Source: Skeletonema tropicum
Taxonomy: Eukaryota > Bacillariophyta > Thalassiosirophyceae > Thalassiosirales > Thalassiosiraceae
Length of the DNA: 64,000 bases
Assembly: GCA_037178625.1 (NCBI GenBank)
Contig: CM074136.1
Coordinates: forward strand, 682,001 to 746,000
Direction: 5' to 3'
Shown here: positions 53,688-64,000 of the stretch, piece after piece
How positions within the stretch are numbered: the stretch's first letter is position 1
How the letters are laid out: every line of letters begins with the position of its first letter
Program-made: the position numbers and the translations under genes
Notes under the pieces: model-generated
Database searches by the model: none
Told to the model about the DNA's origin: nothing
What the model saw: only the letters and a program-made list of their open reading frames with translations

Positions 53688-55217
53688 CTAACTCTGACTA
53701 GCATCCGATGCAGTTTGCGCCTGTGCGCCAATACTTGTCACAGACTCGGGGTAAGCCTTCAGAAGCCGAAAAATGCAATCCATGTATTCGACGTGTTCCC
53801 TATCTTCCACTGCATTGCTTTCCCACAGCAAATCGATGGGAAGTTTCTTGTCAGCATTCCGCTTTGATACTGATACAGCATTATACTTCTCTAGCAGCAT
53901 TGCTATCGTTTCATACTTTCCACCTCGACAGGCTTGATGTAGGGCTGTGTTTCTTTCTTGATCCACAGCGTAAAGAGTTGTTGCGTCAAGTCCTACCAAG
54001 TACTTCACAACGCTAGCGGAATCGTGATGCTGACATGCGATGTGCAATGGCATCGTAAAATTGGTGTCAACATTCCTTATTGCAGAGGGATTGCCTTTTA
54101 CTAACAACTTGATTGAACCAAGCCTGACATTGTTCTGAAGCGCTCTGTGCAGTGGAAGACGTCCATTGCTATCAGGAGTCATCATCAGACGGTGATCTGT
54201 GGCTTGACGAGCAAATAATAATTCGCTGTTGATGAAAGCCTGCGCTTCTTCATGCCAATATCGAATATTTCGCGCAAATCTTTCATCTTCAATCGCTTCG
54301 GGATGAGCGTCATAAATTACTTTGATAATTTCAAGTGCAGCAACGATATTTGAATCGTTATATTTACCCTGACAAGCAAGACAGAGCAGGGATCTTCCAT
54401 GATATTTCTGAAATATCACATTGGGATCGCAATCCAACAAGTATTGCACAGTTTCAATGGCATCTCCTGCGTTCGCTCGATTGCGCAGGCCTTCAATTGC
54501 GGAGTGAATTGGGTAATATCCAAATGGTGGCGCATGATTGATGGCATCGGGGTAAAGTTTATACAAGTATTCAACTGTGGCAACGTTGTTGTGTGCACAC
54601 GCATAATGAATTGGAAGCTTGCCCATGTTACTGCCCATTTGCTCGGATCCAGGATACGCTTCGACTAACACCTGGCAAAACTCAGGAGATTTTTTCTGTG
54701 CTGCAATGTGAATCGGGAGGCGTCCATCTTCATCATGTCGGACTGCTTCAGGGCACTTCTCGATAAGCAGCTTCAATAATTGTATCGAGGTTGATTTTTT
54801 CATGCGTTTGCTATAACATAACCAGTGGAGAGGCATGTGACCGTAATTATCTCCACTGCGAAGAGTGTCGGGAGCTGCATCAATGAGGAGCTGGATTGCC
54901 CCCCGTGTCATACTTTCGTTGCAGCACGCAAGATGGAGCGGTGTGCACCCATCCTCATCAGTAGCACTGGCAGCATCAGGAAAAAATTCTAGAAGCAATC
55001 GAATTATTCCCTCTGTAACTCTCTCGTTACAGCATGCATCAAAGAAGAATTCATAATTGCTGGTGAGAGTATTATTATTATTTTTGGATGTCAATCCATG
55101 TCGTTCAAATAATTCGCGCAGGCCTTCTTCTGAAAGCAAGTCGGATTGACAATAACTAGTCAATTCATTCGACAGCACTCCAGATGATTCTCTGCCACCA
55201 TTTCCGTTCTCGCTCAT
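53688..55217 (-). CDS. Ankyrin-repeat protein, 509 aa
   Basis: ATG at 55217 (MSENGNGGRES); the frame extends upstream only on TTG. It has the same architecture as its neighbours: LLSEEGLRELFERHG, then CTPLHLACCN, HMPLHWLCYS, RLPIHIAA, KLPIHYACAH, YYPIHSAI, SLLCLACQG, RLPLHRAL, TMPLHIAC and NTALHQACRG, then KLPIDLLWESNAVED. Intact. The end lacks the KKRKF tail of two neighbours. Confidence 0.82.
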   Translation of the reverse strand: MSENGNGGRESSGVLSNELTSYCQSDLLSEEGLRELFERHGLTSKNNNNTLTSNYEFFFDACCNERVTEGIIRLLLEFFPDAASATDEDGCTPLHLACCNESMTRGAIQLLIDAAPDTLRSGDNYGHMPLHWLCYSKRMKKSTSIQLLKLLIEKCPEAVRHDEDGRLPIHIAAQKKSPEFCQVLVEAYPGSEQMGSNMGKLPIHYACAHNNVATVEYLYKLYPDAINHAPPFGYYPIHSAIEGLRNRANAGDAIETVQYLLDCDPNVIFQKYHGRSLLCLACQGKYNDSNIVAALEIIKVIYDAHPEAIEDERFARNIRYWHEEAQAFINSELLFARQATDHRLMMTPDSNGRLPLHRALQNNVRLGSIKLLVKGNPSAIRNVDTNFTMPLHIACQHHDSASVVKYLVGLDATTLYAVDQERNTALHQACRGGKYETIAMLLEKYNAVSVSKRNADKKLPIDLLWESNAVEDREHVEYMDCIFRLLKAYPESVTSIGAQAQTASDASQS

Positions 55218-55396
55218 CTTGAGATTGCTGATCAATGTGGCAGAGCGGGGGGGGGAGCTCGACCGGGTGGAGGGGGGGAGGAGGTGGCGGCTGCGACATT
55301 TGCTGAGCTGAGTCCCATTTCATACTTATTCTTTTCCATCCATCCAGTCACAGCCACAGCTATCTCTCTCTCTAGAGGAAGAGAGCTACATACTAC

Positions 55397-55432
<36 letters not shown>

Positions 55433-55694
55433 GTACCAGGGAACGGCAGTACTTTACCCGCAGCGCGCAGCTACATACCTATTCAATATTCAAGCTTGTT
55501 GTTGCCTGGTTTTGGTAAAAGTAGAGTAGAAGTTGACTACGAGTGCTCCTATCCAGCTGTAACCATTCTAATCAGATGAAATGCTATGAGAATCTCCATT
55601 GAAAAGCGTTTGTTGATTATTTAGTATGTGGTGAAGTTGTCTATTGGTGAGTGCTGACCAGTGTAAACTGTACGACTATGATGTTGTACGACTA
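55218..55694. other. Intergenic stretch with (GA)n microsatellite
   Basis: A run of ag/ga dinucleotides at about 55399-55430 is preceded by a tc-run near 55360-55374, so the two can pair as an inverted structure. A poly-g tract lies near 55247-55254. Likely the promoter of the minus-strand gene at 53688-55217. Confidence 0.55.
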
Positions 55695-57268
55695 CTATTC
55701 ATTTCCAAACTTTCTCTTCTTTCCATTTTCACTCTTGCTCTGACTTGGGATATCATCCAATGCAGTTTGCACCTGTGTGCCAACGCTTGACACAGACTCG
55801 GGGTAAGCCTTCAGCAGCCGAAAAACGCAGTCCGTGTATTCGACGCTTTCTCTATCTTCCACTGCATTGCTTTCCAAAAGCAAATCGATGGGAAGCTTTT
55901 TGTGAGCAGTCCGCTCTGATACTGACACAGCATCATAATCTTCCAGAAGCATCGCTATCGTTTCATACTTTCCACCTCGACAAGCATAATGAAGGACTGT
56001 ATTCCTTTCTTGATCCACAGCACCGAGAGTCGTTATGTCAAGTCCTACCAGATACTTTACGACGTTGGTAGAATCATGATGCTGACATGCGATGTGCAGA
56101 GGTACTGCACCGCTATTATTAGGAGACTGTACAGCATCAGGATTACCTTTCACAACAACTTGATTGAGCCAAGGGCGGCATTATTTTGAAGAGCTGAGTG
56201 GAGGGGGAGCTGCCCATTGTCATCAGGTGTATTCATCAAGCGGGGATCTTTGGATTGACGGGCATAAACTAACTCGCCACGGACGAATGCTTGTATTAGT
56301 CGATGATAACGTCGAATGCCTGATTCAACCCTTCTATTGTCGTCAATAGCTTCTGGGTGCGCACCGTAAATTGTCTTGATAACATCCATTGCAGCATCGA
56401 TGTTTGAATACATGTAATTCCTCCCACAAGCATAAAGAAGCAAAGACTCTCCATACCACTTCTGTAGCTTCACATTGGGATCAAAATTCCCACAATTCAA
56501 TAAAAACTTTACAATCTCTGCAGCTTTTACTGGATCGACTCGAAAACTAGCAGCACTAATTGCGCCGTGAATCGGATAAAATCCATCTGTTGATGCATGA
56601 TTGACGGCATCGGGGTACAATTTGTACAAACATTCGACTGTGGCAACGGTGTTGTAAATACATGCATAATGAATAGGAGAGTGGCCCTCGTCACTGGCTA
56701 TTCGTTCAGATCCAGGATACGCTTCGATCAACACACGACAAAACCCAGGAGATTTTACCATCGCTGCAATGTGAATCGGCAGGCGGCCATTTTCATTAAC
56801 ATGCCGGAGTGCTTCAGGGTGCTTCTCGACAAGAAACTTCAATGATTGCACTGCATCAGTTTCGTTGATACTGCCGTTAGCACATAAGCAGTGTAGAGGC
56901 TTGTTACCTTTATTGGTTACACTGCCAACAGATTCGGGAGCTGCGTCGATGAAGAGTCGAATAATGTTGAATGTCACGTTTGGGTTGTAGCATACAGTGC
57001 GGATCGGCAACCACCCATTCTCATCGGTAGCATTGGCAGCACCAGCAAAATTTTCTAGGAGATACTGAACTATTACCTCTGTAACTCTTTCATTTTTGCT
57101 GGCAGCATGGAAGAAATGATAATTGCTGATGAGAGAACAGTGATTTTTTGGCGTCAATCCATGTTGCTCAATTAATTCACGTAGGCCTTCTTCGGAAAGC
57201 AAGTCTGATGAACAATAACTATTCAATTCATCCTCAGCTAATGGTCTGCCATTGCCCCTCACGCTCAT
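55695..57268 (-). pseudogene. Ankyrin-repeat gene broken by a one-base deletion
   Basis: ATG at 57268 (MSVRGNG) opens 372 codons ending ..GSIKLL. The sense continues one frame over as VKGNPDAVQSPNNSGAVPLHIAC to the stop at 55695. Paralogues read ttgttggtgaaa, where this copy reads ttgttgtgaaa (about 56151-56155), so one G is missing and TGA results. All other repeats and the KLPIDLLLESNAVED block are present. Either a young pseudogene or a sequencing error. Confidence 0.8.
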
Positions 57269-57652
57269 CGTTGATTGCTTTCATCAGGGTCAAGGAAAGT
57301 AAATATTACTCCTAGCAGTTATGGAGGGAGCAGTTGGCTGTAATTTCAATTGCTTGCCACTTCCCACTTTCCGGCCCGTGCAAATCGAAATTTCTCTTTT
57401 TCTGAGTCCCGTTATATGTCGTTCCACTCACAGTGAGACTCTTACCTAACTAATCTTTCTCGCAAAAGTATCAAAGCTTGTTGCCGTTCGGCATTAGTAG
57501 TAGTAGAAGTTTGTCTATGTCTACGAGTGCTCCCCAAGCAAGTATTATCTCCAAGGAATAGCGTTTGTTGATTACATATATTTAGTAGTGAATTTGCATT
57601 GGTGAGTGTGGACAAGTTGACTTCTAAGACTATGATATTTTATGGCTGCTAT

Positions 57653-59254
57653 TCAACCATAAACAAACTTTCTCTTCTTTCCGTTTCCACTCTCACTCTG
57701 ACTTGGGTCAGCATCCGATGCAGTTTGCGCCTGTGTGCCAAAGCTTGTTACGGACTCGGGATAAGCCTTCAGAAGCCGGAAGACGCTTCCCATGTATTCG
57801 ACGCTCTCTCTGTCTTCCACTGCATTGCTTTCCCAAAGAAGGTCAATGGGAAGCTTCTTATCAGCATTCCGCTTTGATACTGATACAGCATTATACTTCT
57901 CTAGCAGAAGCGATGTGGTGTCATACTTTGCACCACGACAAGCATAATGAAGGGCTGTGTTTCTTTCTTGGTCCACAGCGCCGAGAGTCGTTGTGTCAAG
58001 TCCGACCAGATACTTTACGACGTTGGTAGAATCATGATGCTGACATGCGATGTGCAATGGTAGTGCACCGCTATTGTCGGGAGTTTGTACAGCGTGGGAA
58101 TTACCTTTCACCAACAACTTGATTGAGCCAAGGGTAGCATAATTTTTAAGAGCTGAGTGGAGAGGAAGTTGTCCATTGTCATCAGGTGTTGTCATCAGAC
58201 GGTGATCTTTGGCTTGACGAGCATAGACCATCTCGCTATTGATAAATGCCCGCACTTGTCCATGATGATATTGAATGTTTCGCGCAAGCCTAACGCATTC
58301 GATCGCTTCTGGATATGCATCATAAATTGTCTTGATAACAATAAGAGCAGCATCTATGTTTGAATCATTATAATCCTGCCTGCAAGCATAAAAAAGCAGG
58401 AAGTCTCCTCGCCACTTCTGCAGCTTCACATTGGGATCACAATCCAGCAGGTATTGCACAGTTTCAATGGCGCCTTTTGGGTTCACTGGCTTGGTCAGGC
58501 ATCTAATTGCGCAATGAATCGGATAATAAGATCCATTTGTTGTTGCATGATTGATGGCATCGGGGTACAATTTGTACAAGCATTCGACTGTGGCAACGGT
58601 GTTGAACAAACAGGCATAATGAATAGGAAGTTCGCCCGCGGTATCACTCATTCGCTCAGATCCAGGATATGCTTCGATCAACAGGCGGCAAAAGTCCGGA
58701 GATTTTTCCATCGATGCGATGTGAATTGGGAGGCGGCCATAATCATTAACATGCCGGACTGCTTCAGGGCTTTTCTCGATGAGCAATTTTAGCGATTGCA
58801 TCATATCAGTTTCGTTGATACTGCCGTTAGCGCATAAAGTGTGTAAAGGCAAGTAATCGTGATGGCACACGCTGCGAAGAGTGCCGGGAGCTGCGTCGAT
58901 GAGGAGTTGTATTATCCCCCGTGTCGTACTTTTGTTGAAGCATGCAACATGGAGCGGCGACCCAAAATTATGACTAACAGCTTTGGCAGCGGCAGGAAAA
59001 TATTCGATAAGGCATCGAATTATTCCCTCGTCCACTCTTTCATTGCGGCATGCATCATAAAAGAATCCATAATAATTTCTTGTGGTAGTGTGGTTGTGTG
59101 TTTTTCTTAGGTTGTTTATTGATGTAGATCCATGTCGCTCAAATAACTCGCGTAGGCTTTCTTCGGAAAGTGAGTCTGATCTACAATAATTACCCAATTC
59201 TGTCAACAGCGCTTCAGCTGATTCTCTGCCATTATTGCCGTTCTCGCTCATCAT
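57653..59254 (-). CDS. Ankyrin-repeat protein, 533 aa
   Basis: ATG at 59254 (MMSENGNNGRES), conserved with the paralogues; the frame continues upstream into the divergent phosphatase region but without family similarity. Leader and SLSEESLRELFERHG helix, then GSPLHVACFN, YLPLHTLC, RLPIHIAS, ELPIHYACLF, YYPIHCAI, FLLFYACRQ, QLPLHSAL, ALPLHIAC and NTALHYACRG, then KLPIDLLWESNAVED and a GKKRKFVYG tail. Intact end member of the cluster. Confidence 0.82.
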   Translation of the reverse strand: MMSENGNNGRESAEALLTELGNYCRSDSLSEESLRELFERHGSTSINNLRKTHNHTTTRNYYGFFYDACRNERVDEGIIRCLIEYFPAAAKAVSHNFGSPLHVACFNKSTTRGIIQLLIDAAPGTLRSVCHHDYLPLHTLCANGSINETDMMQSLKLLIEKSPEAVRHVNDYGRLPIHIASMEKSPDFCRLLIEAYPGSERMSDTAGELPIHYACLFNTVATVECLYKLYPDAINHATTNGSYYPIHCAIRCLTKPVNPKGAIETVQYLLDCDPNVKLQKWRGDFLLFYACRQDYNDSNIDAALIVIKTIYDAYPEAIECVRLARNIQYHHGQVRAFINSEMVYARQAKDHRLMTTPDDNGQLPLHSALKNYATLGSIKLLVKGNSHAVQTPDNSGALPLHIACQHHDSTNVVKYLVGLDTTTLGAVDQERNTALHYACRGAKYDTTSLLLEKYNAVSVSKRNADKKLPIDLLWESNAVEDRESVEYMGSVFRLLKAYPESVTSFGTQAQTASDADPSQSESGNGKKRKFVYG

Positions 59255-59480
59255 TGAGATGGATTTTCCAAATAATGAAAATGTAAAATGTGCCGTGCTA
59301 GTCGGCGCGCCATTCGTCGCAAAGGCACTTCCTATCGTTCTTTCCACTGTCTCACCTAGAAAGTTCCTGAATCTCCTTCTGAATCTGCAGTTGATAAACG
59401 ATAAAAATGTTTGTAGTGATAACATCATACAATACTTCCATGGCAGCGGCACACAGCAGCCAACTCCAAACACGCACGCA
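59255..59480. promoter_or_regulatory. Short divergent promoter between ankyrin and phosphatase genes
   Basis: 226 bp separates two divergent ATGs, so both promoters must lie here or overlap the coding starts. No specific site is assigned. Confidence 0.5.
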
Positions 59481-61203
59481 ATGAATGCTCGTCGATCGGC
59501 CGCTCTTCTCCTCCTTCTTCTTCCTGACACTGGTATAACGGCGGAGTCATCAAAGCAGCAATCTGCCTCTGGCCACTCTCATGTCCGCACCGCCACCGCC
59601 GACTCTCAAGCAGTATGTCAGCCGCACCACATCCACTTGAGCGTTGGCCGCCTTCAGAACTCAACCCACTCCTCCATGACTGTATCCTTCTCGATTTCAT
59701 CTGATTGTGTCAGCAAAAAGGGGCCCGGAAAGAAGTCTATCGGAGCAGTCCGCCTCAGCCTCATCGGAGAAGGAGAAGATGATGATTTGCTGGTCATCGG
59801 CAGTGGTAACAGTACGAAGAGCTACGATGCAATGTCCCCAAGAAGAGGTATCAAACGTTACTACTCAGATCTGTATTATCACATTGAAATCAACGACTTA
59901 CGGCCTGATCAGGAATACAGCTACGAATGTTTACTACTCAAGAAGGACGACTTGTCTTCTCAGACTTCTCAGAAATATCTTCGTGAAGAGAGAACAACAC
60001 TCGAGATAGATATTGATGAAAGTGTTATTGCTCGCAGTGACATCTCATCATTCAACACGCCACCTGCTCCGGGACAATGGCATTCTAGTGGACGTGCGGT
60101 TACATTTGCAGTACTAGGTGACTTGGCGGCGAAGGAGCATTCAAAAAAGACAATACGTCATCTTGATCGTCATAGTGAGAGCGTCGATGCGATCCTTTTT
60201 GCTGGAGATCTTGCCTATCCGAGTAAAGATCACGAAAATTGGGACAAATGGTGAGTTTGTATCATCTCGTTATTGAAGGAATAGCTCTACGCTTACGCCT
60301 ATGCTAACCCTATTTCGTAATCCACAATGCCATGACATTTCTAGGATGGATATGATGAGCAGACGTGACTTCTTCAGTTCCATTCCTATACAGATAGCAC
60401 TCGGGAATCATGATTTAGACACGTACAAAAGTGGTTGGGTTTATGACATCAATGAATCAGTAGAGATTGCTCTAGCGTATGAGCATCGATTTCAGATGCC
60501 TCGAATCCGGCCACCCATTAGAGAACTTGCAAGCTTGAAGGGATTTACAAAAGATGGCCAGCCGAGAGACTTCATCCCATATGAATATGGCAATGCATAC
60601 TATTCTTTCACTTTTGGACCTTCGAAACATATCGTTTTGAGTTCCTTCTCTTCCTTTCGTGAAGGATCTCTTCAATATGAATGGCTCCTCTCTGAATTGA
60701 AATCAGTCGATCGATCCATCACTCCCTGGCTGATTGTTACACTTCACTGTCCGCTCTACACAACCTTCAAAACTCATCGTCATGAAATCTTCGTCACAGA
60801 AGCACAAGCTACTCTTGAGCCGTTGTTTGTCAAGTATACTGTCAATTTTGTGATTGCTGGGCATATCCACGCCTACATGCGTACTTGCCCGATGGCATAC
60901 TCGAAACGTAACCCTCGTGGACCTATCCACATCATTCAGGGTAATGGAGGTAAAGCAGTTTGTGAGCCATACTATAACAATACTGCAGAAGAATGGGTGG
61001 CAGTGAGAGATCAGTCACAGTATGGGTATGGAATGTTAGAGTTGTTTAACAATTCTCACGCCATGTGGAAGTTGATTAAAACGGGGTATGATGAAGGAGG
61101 AGAATTTGAACCGAATCTAAATCTGTTGGATGAAATCTGGGTCGGTAATCAACTTTATGTTGAAGAAATGGGTGTCAGCAAAAATTGGGAAACTAATGTA
61201 TAG
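59481..61203 (+). CDS. Purple acid phosphatase-like metallophosphoesterase, secreted
   Basis: Two exons, 59481-60250 and 60345-61203, joined over a 94-nt GTGAGT...TAG intron inside a Trp codon; 542 aa. The ATG at 59481 starts a signal peptide (MNARRSAALLLLLLPD..). A Fn3-like N-domain is followed by the catalytic domain with metal-ligand motifs AVLGDLAA, FAGDLAYP, ALGNHDLD, VTLHCPLY and AGHIHAYMRT. These match the five-block pattern of purple acid phosphatases (dinuclear metal, hydrolysis of phosphate monoesters at acid pH). It may serve phosphate scavenging outside the cell (inference). Intact. Confidence 0.88.
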
Positions 61204-62300
61204 TATTGAACAAAACAACAACAACTGTAATCATAACTTCTATAGAATATGCCTTAATCTCCTACAACCTGATCCAATCTTAACCAATCAATGTAGTCAT
61301 AAACCAAGCCGGCAAGCCCACATCAAATGGTCCAAAAAACTCAAAGAAATCAAACAAGAATCAAAATACCTTGCAGCAAGACTTAGCGGACTTGCAGCAG
61401 CAACAGCAGAGCAGATCCAAACCCAAGAGGGCGGGTGGAGGCCAAGAACGTGGAGGCCGTGGGAGCCAAAACGTAGGAGGCCGAGGAAGTCGAGGAGGAT
61501 CCAACAAAGGAAGAGGAAGGGGACAAGAAAGAGGAACGGAGCAGAAGGACACCAAGGGTCGAGGTCGAGGCCGAGGCCGGGGTCGGGGCCGAGGAGGTCG
61601 TGGTGGTGGTGGGAGATAAAGATAGCTGAACGAAAGCATAGAAACTTCCACCAAAAAACTACTACCAACAAGATCAACACCATAATGCATAATATCAAAC
61701 TTCGAGATGGATTTCTAGCAGATCGATCTCTCCCAACTATGATGAACGTCACGATATACTACCGTAAAATAGATTGGGATACTCTACACGTCAACACCAC
61801 AAAGAATCTTGCCCTACACAACTTGTGTTCTCCGAGAATTAAGCTCCCCCCAGGTACTAGAAGATTGCTTGGCTTAGGCCTGAACTTCGGTATCAAAACT
61901 CCTTATCCAAACATCAACATCGAGGACGTAATCGACAAATTTACTAAAGACATCCGCAGCACCAACTACTGGAAAAACTTACATGAAGACAATGGTCAGC
62001 CGAAGCAAGAATACATCCCAGGGATGTACATCAAAAGCGATCATTGGGATCCACCTCATGCGTCAGAAACAGTTGAAGCAGCCGTAAACAGATTTGCCTG
62101 CCAAATAAGACAGTTGCATCTCCAATACAAACGTCGATGGTCCAAACCCAACATTACAAAACAACAATTTCACCTACTCAGATACTTGAGAAACCACCCA
62201 ATACTGCTAATTTTAGCTTCAGACAAGAACTTGGGCCCCGTAATTATTGAACGAATTGTCTACATTCAACGTTGCTTGAAAAAAGCGCTGTGCACCTTGA
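61204..62300 (+). pseudogene. Retroelement relic: RGG-rich leader and pre-RT region
   Basis: Directly follows the phosphatase stop. One frame has a Gln-rich helix and a Gly/Arg-rich RGG tract (about 61420-61619) typical of nucleic-acid-binding leaders. A second frame continues with LLGLGLNFGIKTPYPNINIE and ILASDKNLGPVIIER..YI, a signature that precedes the reverse-transcriptase core in Penelope-like or related polymerases (family knowledge). The sense is lost near 62285, before any YxDD motif. The two frames are not continuous, so it is dead. Confidence 0.6.
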
Positions 62301-63342
62301 GGCCTCCATCCTACTCCCCTCATTACACAATTAAATGTCAACATTCCAAAGTAATGATGCATTCCAAAGTAATGATGTAGTTACTAGACCATTTTTTGAC
62401 GCTGAATTCAATGGTTCTATCGGCGGCTCGCCATATTCAGCGCAAAGAGACGTTTGACCACCACAATAGCGGTGGTGATTTTCACCCCCTCCGCCGCAGA
62501 GCACATGTAGCCAGTAGCACAAAGGCGTCGTTGCGGTCCATTAAACAGCAAAAAAGTTTGTAGCGGCGACCAATATTATATACATGGGTGGAATATGCGC
62601 TAATTAACCGGGTGTGGGTCTCATGCAACGCCTATCCAACATATCAAATCTATGAAGTCGATTAAGAAAGATTTCCACAATTTATCTCCATCAATAGTGG
62701 TATATATCTGACACAAAACATGTTGAAACCACACCATGGATCATAGAGGTCTTGTCTACTATATGATAATCAAAGTTGATAAGCTGGACTGCTTCATATT
62801 ACCACAGTGACTACTGCAACTCTCGGTTTCCTGGAATACTACTGATAGTGGGTTATGAGTTATGAGAAGCCCACCAGCAGTCGCCAACACGAGTGTTGTG
62901 GCATGATATTGACGTCTCTTCCATGTACAATTGGGAACCTTTCGCCTCATTAAATCAACAGCCATCTATTGTGCGCCTTATGCTGTGGTTGGGAACAAAC
63001 GTTATAACTGTTATCAGTGGCTTTCCTACAAAGTCTCATGAAATGAGAGGCCGAATGATCGACATAAAAATCCATAATGGCGTAGATGTTGCGTGTAAAT
63101 AATAAATCCGAGTAAACTGAACAAGTATCATAGCATATAGAAGGAGAGTTATTTAATAATATACTACTATTATACTTTTTCGAAAAGAGAAAAACCGTCA
63201 CATCGCCAACAAAAATCCACACAAAATGAGTGGTTGGTACTAATTCCTACGTGGGCCTCTCGTAGCCAGATCAAGGTAGCGGCCGTTGCGAGAGGCCATA
63301 AGCACTAGAGGAATAGATGATGGTAGAACCTAATAACGATAA
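62301..63342. other. Non-coding stretch between retroelement pieces
   Basis: Starts with an 18-bp tandem duplication (cattccaaagtaatgatg twice, 62341-62376). A 9-bp stem (ggcctctcg at 63254 with cgagaggcc at 63289) lies just before the next element. No supported gene. Confidence 0.4.
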
Positions 63343-64000
63343 AAGTCACCCCGAGATGAAGCCTCATCAAAGGGAAGTTGGGAAACACAAAACCCGGAAG
63401 AAATAGAGTGTCAGCTGGCCCAAAACGAGTATGGAGACAATAACAATAACTCCCATCATAGCAATAACCACAATCGACGACGAGCAGGTGGCGGAGCACG
63501 TGGTGGAGAAGATCATCCGACCGGGCGAATGGAAGAGGACACAAAGAGAGTTCTTCAAAGAAAAGCTAATGTTTGCAATAAATCAAAGCCCCGGAAGGAA
63601 CAGGATATCATCGGCAGTGTGTCGAATTTGGAATCAAAGGGAGATAAAATGCAACTTAGACAAAATGAAGATGGAGTAGTAAGATTCGGGTTTCAAAATA
63701 TTAACTCCATCAAAGTCCTGAGGACCAATACTCTACCAAACGAGATAGAGGTAGTCCATGACCTTGGGATTGATATATGCGGATACGTAGAAACGAACCG
63801 CCCATGGACATCGAATAATAAAGGAATTTTTGATATGAATATGAGACGAATGTTTCAGAATATGGCTAACACTCAGTATGCGTCATTGCCACCAATAGAC
63901 CATCGAATCAAATATCAGCCAGGAGGAGTCCTACAAACTATTACAGGCCACGTGACAGGACGAGTTCGGCATCAAGGGTCTGACAAGTATGGAAGATTTG
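63343..64000 (+). CDS. Non-LTR retrotransposon polyprotein, EEP endonuclease start, partial at right edge
   Basis: A frame open from the stop at 63334 to the window end, 219 codons; the first ATG is at 63529. Asn/His/Arg/Gly-rich leader (NNNNSHHSNNHNRRRAGGG), then the start of an AP-endonuclease-like EEP domain: the catalytic Asn in FGFQNINSI and the catalytic Glu in GIDICGYVETNRPW. These are the first two motifs of the endonuclease of LINE-type retrotransposons. The rest of the endonuclease and the reverse transcriptase would lie to the right. It could belong with the relic at 61204 or be a separate element. Confidence 0.7.

Noticed and set aside
59254..59530. N-terminal extension of the ankyrin gene ending at 57653
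   Set aside because: The extension overlaps the divergent phosphatase start and is not shared with the paralogues. All relatives start at the MSENGN-like Met.
61371..61619. Stand-alone RGG-box protein
   Set aside because: The Gly/Arg tract has no ATG of its own and is continuous with retroelement sequence, so it is treated as part of the relic.

Overview
The window is eukaryotic nuclear DNA, most likely from a diatom (stramenopile). Evidence: short GT-AG introns (77, 89 and 94 nt) inside recognisable genes; a nitrilase whose N-terminus is a signal peptide followed by an A|F plastid-type cleavage motif; many ankyrin-repeat paralogues and copies of a small WYS..GLE..EQ protein family of a kind expanded in diatoms; and a dense set of eukaryotic transposons. 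I see no bacterial operon, rRNA, CRISPR array or confident tRNA. Many long reading frames open on TTG or GTG; I moved starts to the first supported ATG.

Layout. 0-10 kb: a partial gene runs off the left edge, followed by two copies of a segmental duplication (ankyrin 3' end plus WYS-family genes). The second copy is split by a 1,553-bp Mutator-like inverted-repeat element with a 9-bp target duplication. 10-25 kb: mostly single-copy host genes: a predicted plastid nitrilase, a BTB-SAM-BTB protein, a broken Pif1-type helicase, a 144-bp tandem array, two ankyrin genes, a frameshifted UPF0126 membrane protein and a rhodanese tRNA-hydroxylase-like protein.

25-47.5 kb: a recent 4.8-kb tandem duplication. 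Its second copy was invaded by an LTR element, and the 3' LTR of that element was then invaded by a 7.8-kb integrase-type (Ginger-like) DNA transposon. All three layers resolve to the base, because empty sites and target duplications are present in the window. The LTR element is the oddest object here. It has TG..CA LTRs that look identical by eye and a CTCTC target duplication, but no reverse transcriptase. It carries one 1,299-codon frame for a predicted secreted or membrane protein, and a heptamer identical to its putative polypurine tract recurs 15 times inside it, in all three codon phases.

47.5-50.5 kb: the 3' end of a retroelement polymerase interrupted by two further inverted-repeat elements. 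50.8-59.3 kb: a head-to-tail cluster of four ankyrin genes on the minus strand, one broken by a single-base deletion, with a duplicated promoter and start of the rhodanese gene among them. 59.4-61.2 kb: a purple acid phosphatase in two exons, divergent from the last ankyrin gene. 61.2-64 kb: retroelement debris and, at the right edge, the start of an endonuclease-type (EEP) non-LTR polyprotein.
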